A DNA stretch of 64,000 nt, taken from the NCBI RefSeq assembly GCF_029028005.1, contig NZ_JAOTPO010000022.1:1-64000 (forward strand). Direction: 5' to 3'. The notes under the pieces were generated by a model that did no database searches, was not told where the DNA came from, and worked only from the letters and a program-made list of their open reading frames with translations. Origin of the DNA: Alkalihalobacterium chitinilyticum (GTDB lineage Bacteria; Bacillota; Bacilli; Bacillales; Bacillaceae_F). The position numbers were made by a program, and so were the translations under genes. Shown here in pieces: positions 52,839 through 62,042 of this stretch. The stretch's first letter is position 1; each line of letters opens with the position of its first letter.

Positions 52839-54539
52839 ATGGTTTATTTATATATAACAATTGCTGTTGTCATACTGTTTTTTGGATACGGAGCTTGGAC
52901 GAGGAAAAGTATATACAAACAGGTGGACCAATTAGAAGAGTGGAAAATGGATATTATGAATAGGCCAATTACCGATGAAATTGCGAAGGTTAAAGGGCTG
53001 ACGATGTCTGGAGAAACAGAGCAAAAGTTCGAAACGTGGCGTAAAGAGTGGGATGGTGTAGTCGATGTTGTCCTTCCTGATATAGAAGAAGATCTTTTCG
53101 ATGTTGAAGAACTAGCGAATAAGTATCGTTTTAAAAAGGCGAGAGAAAAGAATAAACTAATTGAAGAACGTTTGATGGAAGTAGAAGACCAATTAAAAGA
53201 AATGCTTGGCGATATCAATGTACTAGTACAAAGTGCAGAACAAAACCGTACGGAAATTGGGGACATTAAAAAGCAGTACCAGGACTTAAAGAAGCACTTT
53301 TCTACACATCGTTCATCATTCGGTAAAGCAACGGACTTAATTGAAAAAAGAATTGAAGGTATTTACGAAAAATTTTCTTTATTTGATGAGGCAACCAAAT
53401 CAGGGAACTATATTCAAGCCCGTGAAGTACTGGTTTTAATAAACGAAGAGATTGAAAAGGAATCTACAGTAATGGATTCTATTCCTAAATATTTGGTCCA
53501 GTTACAAACGAATATACCAAGTGAATTGAAAAACCTTTACTTTGGACTAAAGGATATGGAAGAAGCCGGATTTAATTTAGAACACTTTAGTTTTGAAAAA
53601 GATATTGAAGTGATTAAAGAAACGAGTACGGCGTTAATTTCTTCTGTTCATAAACTAGAGTTAGAAGGTATGGAAGAAAAAATAGCTGAATTGAATGGAA
53701 AAGTCGATACGATCTATGAATCATTAGAGACAGAAGCGGTATGCAAGCAGAAAGTTCAAATGTATTTGGATCAAATCGCGGACAAATTTATTCAAACCGA
53801 TGAAAAAATAGAAGAATTAAATGAGGATGCACAACTCGTGCAGCAAAGCTATCGTGTCGCTGAAGAAGACTTGAAAAACCACCAAAAGATTAATAAACAA
53901 TTAAAAGAGTTGACTACTCAGTTAAGCGTGATAGAGGATGCAACGATTAACAATACACAATCTTTCACAACATTACAAACAATGGTAGAGGACTTCAATA
54001 GTAATTATGAAAACTTAGAAGCAGCTCTTGAGGCTTCTCGCCTCGCATTAGATACTCTTCGTAAAGATGAACTGAAAGCAAAAGAAACCTTAATAGAGTT
54101 GAAGTTTAAATTGTTAGAAGGTAAGAGAATTGTTCAAAAGAGCAATATCCCTGGTTTACCGTCTTATATCAATAGCGAATTGGGAGAAGGGGAAGAAAAA
54201 CTTTTAGCCGCTATCCAAAAGTTAGAAGAAATACCATTGGATATGACTGGTGTTATCCATATTGTCGAACAAGCTGCAATCGCAGTTAATAATGTCTATA
54301 CCCTGATTGAGGAAACTGTTGAAAAATCGCAGTTAGCCGAAAAATTAATACAATATGGAAACCGCTATCGCAGAAAGTCAGAGGCGACGAGTATACAACT
54401 TAGTGAAGCTGAAATGGCTTTTCGAAGTTTTTATTATGACGATGCCATCGAACTTGCATCAACTGCGATCCAAAAGTATGAACCTAACATACTTGATAAG
54501 CTTTCTGAAAAAGAAGAAAAGACTACGGTGTCTGTATAA
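52839..54539 (+). CDS. ezrA: Septation ring formation regulator EzrA
   Basis: A membrane-anchored inhibitor of FtsZ ring assembly that also links PBPs to the septum. The 566-aa protein has an N-terminal span (VYLYITIAVVILFFGYGAW, ~2-20) and spectrin-like coiled-coil repeats through the rest. IQYGNRYRRKS near residue ~505 is the conserved QNR-type patch. GGAAGGGAGA precedes ATG 52839. Divergent from hisJ. Confidence 0.95.
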   Translation: MVYLYITIAVVILFFGYGAWTRKSIYKQVDQLEEWKMDIMNRPITDEIAKVKGLTMSGETEQKFETWRKEWDGVVDVVLPDIEEDLFDVEELANKYRFKKAREKNKLIEERLMEVEDQLKEMLGDINVLVQSAEQNRTEIGDIKKQYQDLKKHFSTHRSSFGKATDLIEKRIEGIYEKFSLFDEATKSGNYIQAREVLVLINEEIEKESTVMDSIPKYLVQLQTNIPSELKNLYFGLKDMEEAGFNLEHFSFEKDIEVIKETSTALISSVHKLELEGMEEKIAELNGKVDTIYESLETEAVCKQKVQMYLDQIADKFIQTDEKIEELNEDAQLVQQSYRVAEEDLKNHQKINKQLKELTTQLSVIEDATINNTQSFTTLQTMVEDFNSNYENLEAALEASRLALDTLRKDELKAKETLIELKFKLLEGKRIVQKSNIPGLPSYINSELGEGEEKLLAAIQKLEEIPLDMTGVIHIVEQAAIAVNNVYTLIEETVEKSQLAEKLIQYGNRYRRKSEATSIQLSEAEMAFRSFYYDDAIELASTAIQKYEPNILDKLSEKEEKTTVSV

Positions 54540-54565
54540 TCATTAATAAAATAGGGAGGGTTAAT

Positions 54566-54865
54566 ATGAAAAAGTTCATACTACTCACAGTTGCTTCGTT
54601 ATTATGTATTGTGGTTTGGACGACTGTCGTATTTACTCTCCTTCATTCACCTCTAGCATCAGAAGAGCTAAACGAAGGAGATCATCAGTTTGTAGAGTAT
54701 AAACCACTGTTAGCTGATGAGGAGGAAGAACAACCTCAAATTAGTGTCAGTAACACTAGTTTACAAATAGAAAACGGAATTACTTTTCAGCGGGCAATCG
54801 AACTAGCACCACATCAAGTTATATCTGTCGATGAGTTACTTGAAATCATTACTGAGAATGAATAA
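54566..54865 (+). CDS. Small membrane-anchored or exported protein of unknown function
   Basis: A 99-aa protein. MKKFILLTVASLLCIVVWTT then VVFTLL form one N-terminal hydrophobic segment, long enough for an anchor; the rest is acidic (EEEEQPQ) with no recognised motif. AGGGAGGG precedes the ATG, 26 bp after ezrA, so it is probably co-transcribed and may act at the envelope. A clear terminator follows. Confidence 0.65.
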   Translation: MKKFILLTVASLLCIVVWTTVVFTLLHSPLASEELNEGDHQFVEYKPLLADEEEEQPQISVSNTSLQIENGITFQRAIELAPHQVISVDELLEIITENE

Positions 54866-54900
54866 GAGGCTGACATTTAAGATGTCAGCCTCTTATTTTT
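54864..54900 (+). terminator. ezrA operon terminator
   Basis: AAGAGGCTGACAT pairs perfectly with ATGTCAGCCTCTT, followed by ATTTTTC. Confidence 0.88.
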
Positions 54901-54906
54901 CTTATT

Positions 54907-55033
54907 TGTCTAGCTCCAGGTGCCATCGGCTCGAGGTCGCTTCGGTCCATCAAAAGTGTCCGAAGAGCAGGACACTTATTGCTGGGCCTCCAGCGCTTGT
55001 CGCCGATAAGCGGGCACCTTGCGCTTTTCTTTA
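54907..55033 (+). repeat. Structured intergenic repeat, copy C (long module only)
   Basis: The outer arms are AGGTGCC at the left and GGCACCT at the right, where other copies have GGCGCC on both sides, so the two changes compensate. The inner hairpin is AAGTGTCC / GGACACTT. It ends immediately before the brnQ stop codon (minus strand). Confidence 0.88.
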
Positions 55034-56383
55034 TTAGCTAGCGTTATGATAGCTTGAACTTTCATTGGTATGATTTCTTTTCGTGATCCCGTAAAGGTAA
55101 CCAATAATTGCACCGATGATTGCAGGAAGCAGCCAGCCTACCCCTTCTGCGAACAGCGGGATGTAACTGTATACAGAATTGATAAAACCTAACTGAAGTG
55201 ATGTTGCGTTCAATCCATCCACGATACTAACTACACCTGCACCAATAAGTGCACCGCCGTACACCTGAGGCATTCCTTTAAATGCTTTGTGTAAAAACGA
55301 AAGAACAATTAAAACTATTGCAATTGGATAAATCGCAATTAATACCGGTAAAGAGAATGAAATCAGTTGTGCTAACCCCATGTTCGCCATAGTTAAACTA
55401 AAAACACAAAGAATGGCAACGATCATAGGATAAGATAATTTAGGCATTAATTTAACGAAGTATTCACCACAAGCGGATACTAGACCCACAGAAGTTGTTA
55501 AACAAGCAACTGTAATGACTACTGCTAATAATACAGTACCAAGAAGTCCAAATAATTCGTTTGCCGTTCCTGAAAGTATTGCTCCACCATTGTCTAACAT
55601 GCCAAGAGTAGAGACGCTGCTTGCGCCTAGATATGCTAAAGCTAAATAGACTAACGCTAATCCTGTTCCAGCAATTAAACCAGCTTTTACCGTTATAGAC
55701 GTAATGACATTCTTATCAGTAACTCCACGCTCGGTAATCCGCGATACAATTACAATTCCAAACACGAGCGCAGCAATTGTATCCATTGTTAAATAACCAT
55801 CAAGAAAACCTTTAAAAAATGGAGCGGTTTCATACGCTGGTGCCACACCTTCAATTGAACCAAGTGGTGTAACAATACCTTTTACCGCAAGTACTGTAAT
55901 AATCAATAATAAAATTGGCGTTAAAAGTTTACCTACTCGGTCAACCAGTTTTGTTGGGTTGAGCGCTAACCAAAACGTAAGTCCGAAAAAGATAACTGTA
56001 TATAAAAATAGGGGCATACTAGAAGTTAAAACGGATGGGCTTAAGAATGGAACTGCTCCAATTTCATAAGCTACCGTACCTGTTCTAGGAATACCGAAAA
56101 AAGGTCCAATTGCTAAATACATCGTTAATGTAAAAATGACGCCAAAGAGTGGATGAACTCGATTTGATAAAGATTGTAAATTCCCTCCTGCTCGAGCTAT
56201 CGCAATAATGGCAAGAAGTGGCAACCCGACTCCAGTAATTAAAAATCCAAGTGTACTTACCCACACATTTTCTCCTGCTGCTTGACCCATAGCTGGTGGG
56301 AAGATTAAGTTTCCGGCACCTAAAAATAACGCAAACGTCATTAAGCCTAGGGCAATCGTTTCTTTTGTTGAAAGTGTATTCAT
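55034..56383 (-). CDS. brnQ: Branched-chain amino acid carrier BrnQ
   Basis: A LIVCS-family Na+(H+)-coupled importer of Leu, Ile and Val. The 449-aa protein has about 12 membrane segments. The start region KETIALGLMTFALFLGAGNL, then IFPPAMGQAAG, is the family signature; GPFFGIPRTGTVAYEIG (~106) is also typical. ATG 56383 follows CGGAGG. The stop codon directly abuts repeat copy C, which separates it from the convergent ezrA operon. No T-box or leucine leader is evident upstream. Confidence 0.93.
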   Translation of the reverse strand: MNTLSTKETIALGLMTFALFLGAGNLIFPPAMGQAAGENVWVSTLGFLITGVGLPLLAIIAIARAGGNLQSLSNRVHPLFGVIFTLTMYLAIGPFFGIPRTGTVAYEIGAVPFLSPSVLTSSMPLFLYTVIFFGLTFWLALNPTKLVDRVGKLLTPILLLIITVLAVKGIVTPLGSIEGVAPAYETAPFFKGFLDGYLTMDTIAALVFGIVIVSRITERGVTDKNVITSITVKAGLIAGTGLALVYLALAYLGASSVSTLGMLDNGGAILSGTANELFGLLGTVLLAVVITVACLTTSVGLVSACGEYFVKLMPKLSYPMIVAILCVFSLTMANMGLAQLISFSLPVLIAIYPIAIVLIVLSFLHKAFKGMPQVYGGALIGAGVVSIVDGLNATSLQLGFINSVYSYIPLFAEGVGWLLPAIIGAIIGYLYGITKRNHTNESSSYHNAS

Positions 56384-56522
56384 ATCGTTTACCTCCGGTG
56401 AAAACGTTTTCTTTCTATCTGTAAACCATACTATCATAATTTTTTAAAAATTATATCAGCCTAAAACAAGATCTAAAATTAAAATTATTCTCTAAATTTA
56501 AAAAACATGTAATGCTCATACG

Positions 56523-57091
56523 AGGTGCTCCAGTCCCTACGTCGCTTAACTGACACTTCCGCTTTTCTATGTCTAGCTCCAGGCGCCATCGGCTCGAGGT
56601 CGCTTCGGTCCATCAAACGTGTCCGAAGAGCAGGACACTAATTGCTGGCCCTCCAGCGCTTGTCGCCGATAAGCAGGCGCCTTCCGCTTTTCTATGTCTA
56701 GCTCCAGGCGCCATCGGCTCGAGGTCGCTTCGGTCCATCAAACGTGTCCGAAGAGCAGGACACTAATTGCTGGCCCTCCAGCGCTTGTCGCCGATAAGCA
56801 GGCGCCTTCCGCTTTTCTATGTCTAGCTCCAGGCGCCATCGGCTCGAGGTCGCTTCGGTCCATCAAACGTGTCCGAAGAGCAGGACACTAATTGCCGGCC
56901 CTCCAGCGCTTGTCGCCGATAACAGGCGCCTTCCGCTTTTCTATGTCTAGCTCCAGCGTCCAGCGTCTAGTGGACTTCGCTCCCCTCCTTACGATAAGTC
57001 AACATCGGCTCGTTAGCACTCGCCGTGTATCCTTTATCTCATACGGGGGGCTCCAGTCCATACGCCGCAAAACGGACGCTTCCGCTTTTCT
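56523..57091 (+). repeat. Array of structured intergenic repeats (copy D): short module, three long modules, variant, short module
   Basis: A short module (56523-56568) is followed by three long modules with a 125-bp period (56569-56693, 56694-56818, 56819-56942). The first two are identical and the third differs by one substitution and one deletion. Then come a diverged unit (from 56943, TCTAGCTCCAGCGTCCAGCG) and a final short module ending CGCTTTTCT. The array fills most of the 780-bp gap between divergent brnQ and nifZ. No gene is present in it. Confidence 0.9.
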
Positions 57092-57165
57092 TGTTACCAT
57101 TTGGCTTTTTTATGTGTTATGATAATTAGTTGTAAAATGAAGTCGTTTAGAAGGGGTAATTGTGT

Positions 57166-58311
57166 ATGATTTATTTAGACAACAGTGCTACAACAAAACC
57201 CTATAAAGAAGTTCTTGAGACGTATTTGACTGTTTCTGAGCAATATTTTGGCAATCCGTCTTCTCTTCATACACTAGGATTAGAAGCAGAGAAAGTGTTA
57301 ACGCGTTCTCGAGAATTAATAGCCAAATTGTTAGGTGTTAAAGCCAAAGAAGTTATTTTTACTTCTGGAGGAACAGAAGGAAATAATTTAGCTATAAAAG
57401 GGGTCTCTTTAGAGCATCAATCTAGGGGGAAACATATCATTACATCGGTAATAGAGCACGCATCAACGTATGAAACCTTTGCCGAACTAGAAAATAAAGG
57501 CTTTGATGTGACGTATTTACCCGTCAATCAAACAGGACACGTTTCGCTTGACGATCTCAAACAAGCTATTCGTTCAGATACGATTTTAGTATCCCTTATT
57601 CATGTCAATAATGAAACAGGGGCTGTCCAGCCGATTCAAGAAATTGGGGAATTCCTTAAAGATTACCCTAAAGTATTTTTTCATGTTGATCATGTACAAG
57701 GAGTAACAAAAGTCCCAGTCCATTTTAAAAAAAATAATATTGATCTTTGTACGATATCGGGGCATAAATTTCATGGGCTAAAAGGAACTGGTGCATTATA
57801 TGTAAGAGAGGGAATTACTCTAAGTCCAATGTTGCATGGTGGTGTTCAAGAAGCGAGGTTGAGAGCTGGAACAGAAAATGTACCTGGTATTGCGGCTTTA
57901 GCAAAAGCTCTTCGAATGACGATTGAAAAGGCAGAAGAAGGAAAGTTAAACCTGATGCAACTACAACAAAAAGCGATTGCCGGATTAAAAGAAATCAATG
58001 GTATAGTCCTTAATAGTGGATCTGGTGATGGTCATGCGCCGCATATTGTAAACTTCTCAATTCCTGGTGCAAAACCTGAAGTGGTCATTCAAGCGTTATC
58101 GCATCAACAAATATATGTTTCAACTAAATCCGCATGCTCGTCGAAATTATCTTCACCAAGTCGAATTTTATTAGAAATGGGCTTAGGTCAAAAGCGAGCT
58201 GAGAGTGCGATTCGCATAAGTTTTTCTTATGAAACGCAAGATCAAGAAGTTGAAGCATTTATTCAAGTGATGAAAAAGGAAGTCCCAAAATTATTACAAG
58301 TGATGAGGTAG
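57166..58311 (+). CDS. nifZ: Cysteine desulfurase (NifS/IscS family)
   Basis: A PLP enzyme that removes sulfur from cysteine as a protein persulfide, here probably for ThiI and 4-thiouridine in tRNA. The 381-aa protein shows YLDNSATTKP (~3), FTSGGTEGNNLAI (~66), VIEHAS, HVDHVQGVTKVPV, the PLP lysine in SGHKFHGLKGTG (~201) and the active Cys in STKSACSSKL (~324). ATG 57166 follows AAGGGG. Four bases separate it from thiI, as in the nifZ-thiI pair of B. subtilis. Symbol by context; iscS would be the generic name. Confidence 0.92.
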   Translation: MIYLDNSATTKPYKEVLETYLTVSEQYFGNPSSLHTLGLEAEKVLTRSRELIAKLLGVKAKEVIFTSGGTEGNNLAIKGVSLEHQSRGKHIITSVIEHASTYETFAELENKGFDVTYLPVNQTGHVSLDDLKQAIRSDTILVSLIHVNNETGAVQPIQEIGEFLKDYPKVFFHVDHVQGVTKVPVHFKKNNIDLCTISGHKFHGLKGTGALYVREGITLSPMLHGGVQEARLRAGTENVPGIAALAKALRMTIEKAEEGKLNLMQLQQKAIAGLKEINGIVLNSGSGDGHAPHIVNFSIPGAKPEVVIQALSHQQIYVSTKSACSSKLSSPSRILLEMGLGQKRAESAIRISFSYETQDQEVEAFIQVMKKEVPKLLQVMR

Positions 58312-58315
58312 AAAA

Positions 58316-59530
58316 ATGAAATATGATCATATATTAGTTCGTGTCGGTGAACTGGCATTAAAAGGAAAAAACCGTTCAGTATTTGAAAAAGCTCTAGCAA
58401 GTAATATTAATGTCGTTTTAAAGGGCTATGATATAAAAGTGCATAGAATGTTTGGAAGAATTATGATTGAATTACATGATGCACGCGAAGATGAAATTAT
58501 TGAGAAGTTAAAAGATGTATTTGGTATTCATTCATTTAGCTTAGCTCTAAAAGTTGAAAACGAATTAGAAGCGATCCAAAAAGGTGCACTTGCTGCGCTA
58601 ATGGATAGTAGAAATCAACCCGTTCGTACTTTTAAAGTAACGGCAAAGCGACCGAATAAAAATTTCCCAATTGGTTCACAATCATTAAATCCTTTGATCG
58701 GTGGATATGTATTACAAAATACGGAAGATATAACAGTTAACGTTCATGAACCAGATGTAGAAATCAGAGTCGAAGTTCGTGAACAGGCAACTTATATTAC
58801 ATGTGGAAATATTCCTGGCGCTGGGGGGCTTCCGGTTGGGACCGGCGGGAAAGTAATGCTTATGTTATCTGGTGGTATTGATAGTCCGGTCGCTGGTTAT
58901 TTAACAATGAAGCGTGGGGTGAAAATAAACGCTATTCATTTTCACAGTCCGCCCTATACAAATGAACGTGCAAAAGAAAAGGTAAAAGAACTGGTTAGAA
59001 TTTTAACAAAATATTGTGGAACGATCCAATTGCACCTTGTTCCATTTACAGAAATGCAAACGACCATCCATGAAAAAGTACCTGGTGACTATGCGATGAC
59101 GATTATGAGAAGAATGATGATGCGAATCAGTGAAAAGATCGCAAATAATCAAAAACAAGAAGCGTTGGCTATTACTACAGGGGAAAGTTTAGGACAAGTC
59201 GCCAGTCAAACGCTTCATAGTATGAATGCAATAAATGAAGTTACAAATTTACCAATCATACGTCCTTTAGTTACGATGGATAAGTTAGAAGTTATTGAAA
59301 TCGCCAAAAAAATTGGTACGTACGAAACGTCGATCTTACCTTTTGAAGATTGCTGTACCATCTTCTTGCCTCCTAACTCTAAGACAAGGCCTAGAAGAGA
59401 GTTAGCAAATAAATTTGAAGGTAACTTTGATTTTGCATCATTAGTTGATAAAGCAGTAGCTGAAACAGAAGTGATCACTATTCGTAATCAACCAACTAAA
59501 GAAGAACAGAGTGTAGATGACTTATTCTAA
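58316..59530 (+). CDS. thiI: tRNA 4-thiouridine synthase ThiI
   Basis: Adenylates U8 of tRNA and inserts sulfur from NifZ. The 404-aa protein has an N-terminal ferredoxin-like/THUMP region (~1-165) and a PP-loop ATPase (LMLSGGIDSPVAGYLTMKRG, ~181-200). TTGESLGQVASQTLHSM (~283) and FEDCCTIFLPP follow. It lacks the C-terminal rhodanese domain of the E. coli form, as expected in bacilli. GAGGTAG is the ribosome site inside the end of nifZ. Confidence 0.95.
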   Translation: MKYDHILVRVGELALKGKNRSVFEKALASNINVVLKGYDIKVHRMFGRIMIELHDAREDEIIEKLKDVFGIHSFSLALKVENELEAIQKGALAALMDSRNQPVRTFKVTAKRPNKNFPIGSQSLNPLIGGYVLQNTEDITVNVHEPDVEIRVEVREQATYITCGNIPGAGGLPVGTGGKVMLMLSGGIDSPVAGYLTMKRGVKINAIHFHSPPYTNERAKEKVKELVRILTKYCGTIQLHLVPFTEMQTTIHEKVPGDYAMTIMRRMMMRISEKIANNQKQEALAITTGESLGQVASQTLHSMNAINEVTNLPIIRPLVTMDKLEVIEIAKKIGTYETSILPFEDCCTIFLPPNSKTRPRRELANKFEGNFDFASLVDKAVAETEVITIRNQPTKEEQSVDDLF

Positions 59531-59544
59531 TATCAATATATATT

Positions 59545-59575
59545 AAAAAAGGCCGCCGAATGGCGGTCTTTTTGC
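59545..59575 (+). terminator. nifZ-thiI terminator
   Basis: AAAGGCCGCC and GGCGGTCTTT pair around GAAT, followed by TTG. Confidence 0.85.
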
Positions 59576-59663
59576 ACCTCAGGAAAGTTAGCATAGATGG
59601 TTCTCGACGAGGATGAAAATTTTAAAGTACCAAGTATAAGAACAACTACGCCTCTGGCTTCGC

Positions 59664-59679
59664 CTCGCCAATCGGCGAG
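59664..59679. repeat. GC-rich hairpin in the thiI-sspA gap
   Basis: CTCGCC-AATC-GGCGAG is a perfect hairpin inside a GC-rich patch (59648-59690, CTACGCCTCTGGCTTCGCC at its left). The patch looks foreign to the AT-rich spacer and may be another degenerate dispersed element. No gene is seen in this gap. Confidence 0.4.
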
Positions 59680-59783
59680 CTTTCTTTACGGTTTTAGGGG
59701 CATTGTTGCTATTGGATAATACCGTCCTTTACTTAACTAAAACCAGATGTCAAGGTAAATGTAACAATTACCAGTGAGAAATT

Positions 59784-59814
59784 TGCATTAAAAAAGCTCA
59801 TCTGACACAGTCTA
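59784..59814 (+). promoter_or_regulatory. Candidate SigmaG promoter of sspA
   Basis: TGCATT (59784-59789) and CAGTCTA (59808-59814) are separated by 18 bp and resemble the forespore SigmaG consensus (TGMATA / CATWCTA). The SASP start codon is 25 bp downstream, and SASP genes are classical SigmaG targets. Confidence 0.6.
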
Positions 59815-59838
59815 TAGTTAACAAAGGAGGTGAGACAC

Positions 59839-60045
59839 ATGGCAAACAACAACAGCTCAAACCAATTAGTAGTACCTGGAGTACAACAAGCATTAGACCA
59901 AATGAAATACGAAATCGCTTCTGAGTTCGGTGTTCAACTTGGTCCAGATGCAACTGCTCGTGCTAACGGTTCTGTCGGTGGTGAAATCACTAAACGTTTA
60001 GTACAAATGGCAGAGCAACAAATGGGTGGTTATCAACAACAATAA
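59839..60045 (+). CDS. sspA: Alpha/beta-type small acid-soluble spore protein
   Basis: Coats spore DNA and protects it from UV and heat. The 68-aa protein has both family signatures: [20 protein letters not shown] (~18-37, including the germination protease site in SEFGV) and [19 protein letters not shown] (~38-56). ATG 59839 follows AAAGGAGG; the in-frame GTG at 59830 overlaps that site. Which ssp paralogue this is cannot be told from sequence. Its presence shows that the organism forms endospores. Confidence 0.95.
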   Translation: MANNNSSNQLVVPGVQQALDQMKYEIASEFGVQLGPDATARANGSVGGEITKRLVQMAEQQMGGYQQQ

Positions 60046-60074
60046 TCTAAATTACCATTTATATCATGGCTGAT

Positions 60075-60110
60075 GAGGGTACGGTTTATACCGTACCCTT
60101 TATTTTTTTA
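60075..60110 (+). terminator. sspA terminator
   Basis: GGGTACGGT pairs with ACCGTACCC around TTAT, followed by TTTATTTTTTT. Confidence 0.88.
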
Positions 60111-60122
60111 TTTAAAAAAATA

Positions 60123-60152
60123 TTCAAAAAAATAGTCGAATTCTGTTATAAT
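60123..60152 (+). promoter_or_regulatory. SigmaA-like promoter of mbcS
   Basis: A perfect TATAAT at 60147-60152 has a TTCAAA 18 bp upstream. It lies 37 bp before the start codon. GAATTCT and AGAATT flank the -10 as a small inverted repeat. Confidence 0.55.
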
Positions 60153-60188
60153 AGAATTGTCCGATATTTTTGATGAGGGGGAAACTAC

Positions 60189-61775
60189 ATGAAACGCGAA
60201 GATTTAATTGCACCAGAGTATTACAATTTATCACAAGAAGTAGAGAAATTTGCGCAGAATGAGGACTTATTAGCAATCAAGTGGTTAAGCGAGGCAGGGG
60301 AAACTCGTAATGTTTCTTATGCAGAACTAGTAAAGAATGTAAATAAGATTGCAAACGCTTTCGTTAGCCAAGGTTTAAAGCAAGGGGATCGAGTATTATT
60401 ACTTTTACCAAGGTTGCCTGAGGCCTATTTTACTTATCTAGCTTGTTTAAAAGCAGGCTTAGTCATTATTCCATGTTCAGAAATGCTGCGTGCGAAAGAT
60501 TTAATCTACCGTATTAATCATGCGGAAGCAAAGGCAGTTATAGCATATTACCAGTTCACTACTGAAGTGAATCTTATTCAAGAAGAAATGCCATCATTAA
60601 CGCATAAGTTTGTCGTTGGTGCTGAAGAAGAGGGCTGGATCTCTCTTGATGCATTGGCTGCTGATGCAAGTGATGTTTACGAGGGCGCTAAAACGAAACG
60701 CGATGAAATGGCATTCTTACCATATACATCAGGAACAACAGGAAACCCTAAAGCGGTTGTTCATACACACGGCTGGGCATATGCGCATTTACAAACCGCA
60801 TCTAAAAAATGGTTAGGTGTTCAAGAAGGGGATTCGGTTTGGGCAACGGCTGCTCCAGGATGGCAGAAATGGATTTGGAGTCCATTCTTATCAACAATTG
60901 GTATGGGAGCAACGGCTTTTGTATACCACGGTAAATTTAGTCCAAATACATTCTTACAATTACTTCAAGACCATGAAATCAACGTATTATGTTGTACACC
61001 AACTGAGTACCGCTTAATGGCAAAAGTAGATAACATTGAACATTATTCTTTACCAGCTTTACGCAGTACCGTATCAGCGGGTGAGCCATTAAACCGTCAA
61101 GTTATCGATACATTTAAGAAACACTTTAATGTAGAAGTTCGTGATGGATATGGTCAAACAGAAAACACATTATTAGTTGGTACTTTAATGGGAATGGAAA
61201 TTAAACCAGGCTCAATGGGTAAACCAACACCAGGAAACCAAGTAGAAGTAATTGATGAAGATGGAAATCCTGTAAAACCAGGTGAAGTAGGAGACATCGC
61301 AGTACACCGCAGTACACCTGCTTTATTCCAAGAGTATTATAAGGATCCTGAGCGTACAGCAATGGCATTCCGTGGCGATTGGTACATCACTGGTGACCAA
61401 GCGAAAAAAGATGAAGATGGTTACTTCTGGTTCGAAGGTCGCAGCGATGATATTATTATTAGTTCTGGTTATACAATTGGTCCATTTGAAGTTGAAGATG
61501 CACTTACTAAACACCCAGCTGTTAAGGAATGTGCAGTAGTAGGAAGCCCAGACGAAATTCGTGGAAGCGTAGTAAAAGCATTTATCGTCTTAAGAAATCC
61601 AGAAGATGAAAAAGATGAAAACTTAATTGCGAGTTTACAAGACCACGTTAAAACGTTAACAGCACCTTATAAGTATCCAAGACGTATTGAGTTCGTTCAA
61701 GACTTACCTAAAACAACTTCAGGAAAAATTCGTCGTGTTGAGTTACGTCAACGTGAAAAGGAAATGCACGCTTAA
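60189..61775 (+). CDS. mbcS: Acyl-CoA synthetase, MbcS/YtcI-like
   Basis: A 528-aa AMP-forming ligase of the acetyl/medium-chain group. YTSGTTGNPKAVVHTHGWAY (~178) is the P-loop, RDGYGQTENTLLVG (~318) has a Gln-Thr-Glu in motif A5, and YITGDQAKKDEDGYFWFEGR (~398) then SDDIIISSGY is the hinge. KTTSGKIRRVEL holds the catalytic Lys (~513). In B. subtilis the ytcI product (MbcS) activates branched short-chain acids for anteiso/iso fatty acid synthesis. The close brnQ gene fits such a role but is not proof. GAGGGGGAA precedes the ATG. Confidence 0.82.
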   Translation: MKREDLIAPEYYNLSQEVEKFAQNEDLLAIKWLSEAGETRNVSYAELVKNVNKIANAFVSQGLKQGDRVLLLLPRLPEAYFTYLACLKAGLVIIPCSEMLRAKDLIYRINHAEAKAVIAYYQFTTEVNLIQEEMPSLTHKFVVGAEEEGWISLDALAADASDVYEGAKTKRDEMAFLPYTSGTTGNPKAVVHTHGWAYAHLQTASKKWLGVQEGDSVWATAAPGWQKWIWSPFLSTIGMGATAFVYHGKFSPNTFLQLLQDHEINVLCCTPTEYRLMAKVDNIEHYSLPALRSTVSAGEPLNRQVIDTFKKHFNVEVRDGYGQTENTLLVGTLMGMEIKPGSMGKPTPGNQVEVIDEDGNPVKPGEVGDIAVHRSTPALFQEYYKDPERTAMAFRGDWYITGDQAKKDEDGYFWFEGRSDDIIISSGYTIGPFEVEDALTKHPAVKECAVVGSPDEIRGSVVKAFIVLRNPEDEKDENLIASLQDHVKTLTAPYKYPRRIEFVQDLPKTTSGKIRRVELRQREKEMHA

Positions 61776-61790
61776 TATTATAATAGAAGA

Positions 61791-61808
61791 TGAGCGAGCG
61801 CTCGTTTA
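61791..61808. promoter_or_regulatory. TetR-type palindrome after mbcS
   Basis: TGAGCGAGCGCTCGTTTA contains the perfect palindrome CGAGCGCTCG (61795-61804), of the form bound by many TetR-family regulators of acyl-CoA genes. It begins 16 bases after the mbcS stop, next to a TATAATA. No gene starts between it and the following terminator. Confidence 0.35.
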
Positions 61809-61810
61809 TT

Positions 61811-61841
61811 AAAAGGCAGGAGATCCGTCTCCTGTCTTTTG
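61811..61841 (+). terminator. mbcS terminator
   Basis: AAAAGGCAGGAGA pairs with TCTCCTGTCTTTT around TCCG, followed by GTTTC. Confidence 0.85.
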
Positions 61842-62042
61842 TTTCAGTTTAAGGAAGTAAAAATATTAGCAAATAGGCATTGACCTAGTGTCCGATTTTT
61901 TAAGAATTATGATAAATGCTAATAAGCTATTGTGTTTGCCTAAAGGCTTGCTAATCGTTGAGTTTTCTTTAAATTATGAGAGTATTGGTATACCTCTTGC
62001 AATTAAAGCGGAGTTTTGTGAAGATGTTGGAAGTGATGTGAT

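Noticed and set aside
56569-56891. Two identical 65-codon frames in the repeat array
   Set aside because: They are readings of the 125-bp intergenic repeat. The same frame also appears in part in the other copies with disruptive changes, while paired bases are kept.
56523-57091. CRISPR array
   Set aside because: Units are 125 bp long, contiguous and without unique spacers; no cas genes nearby.
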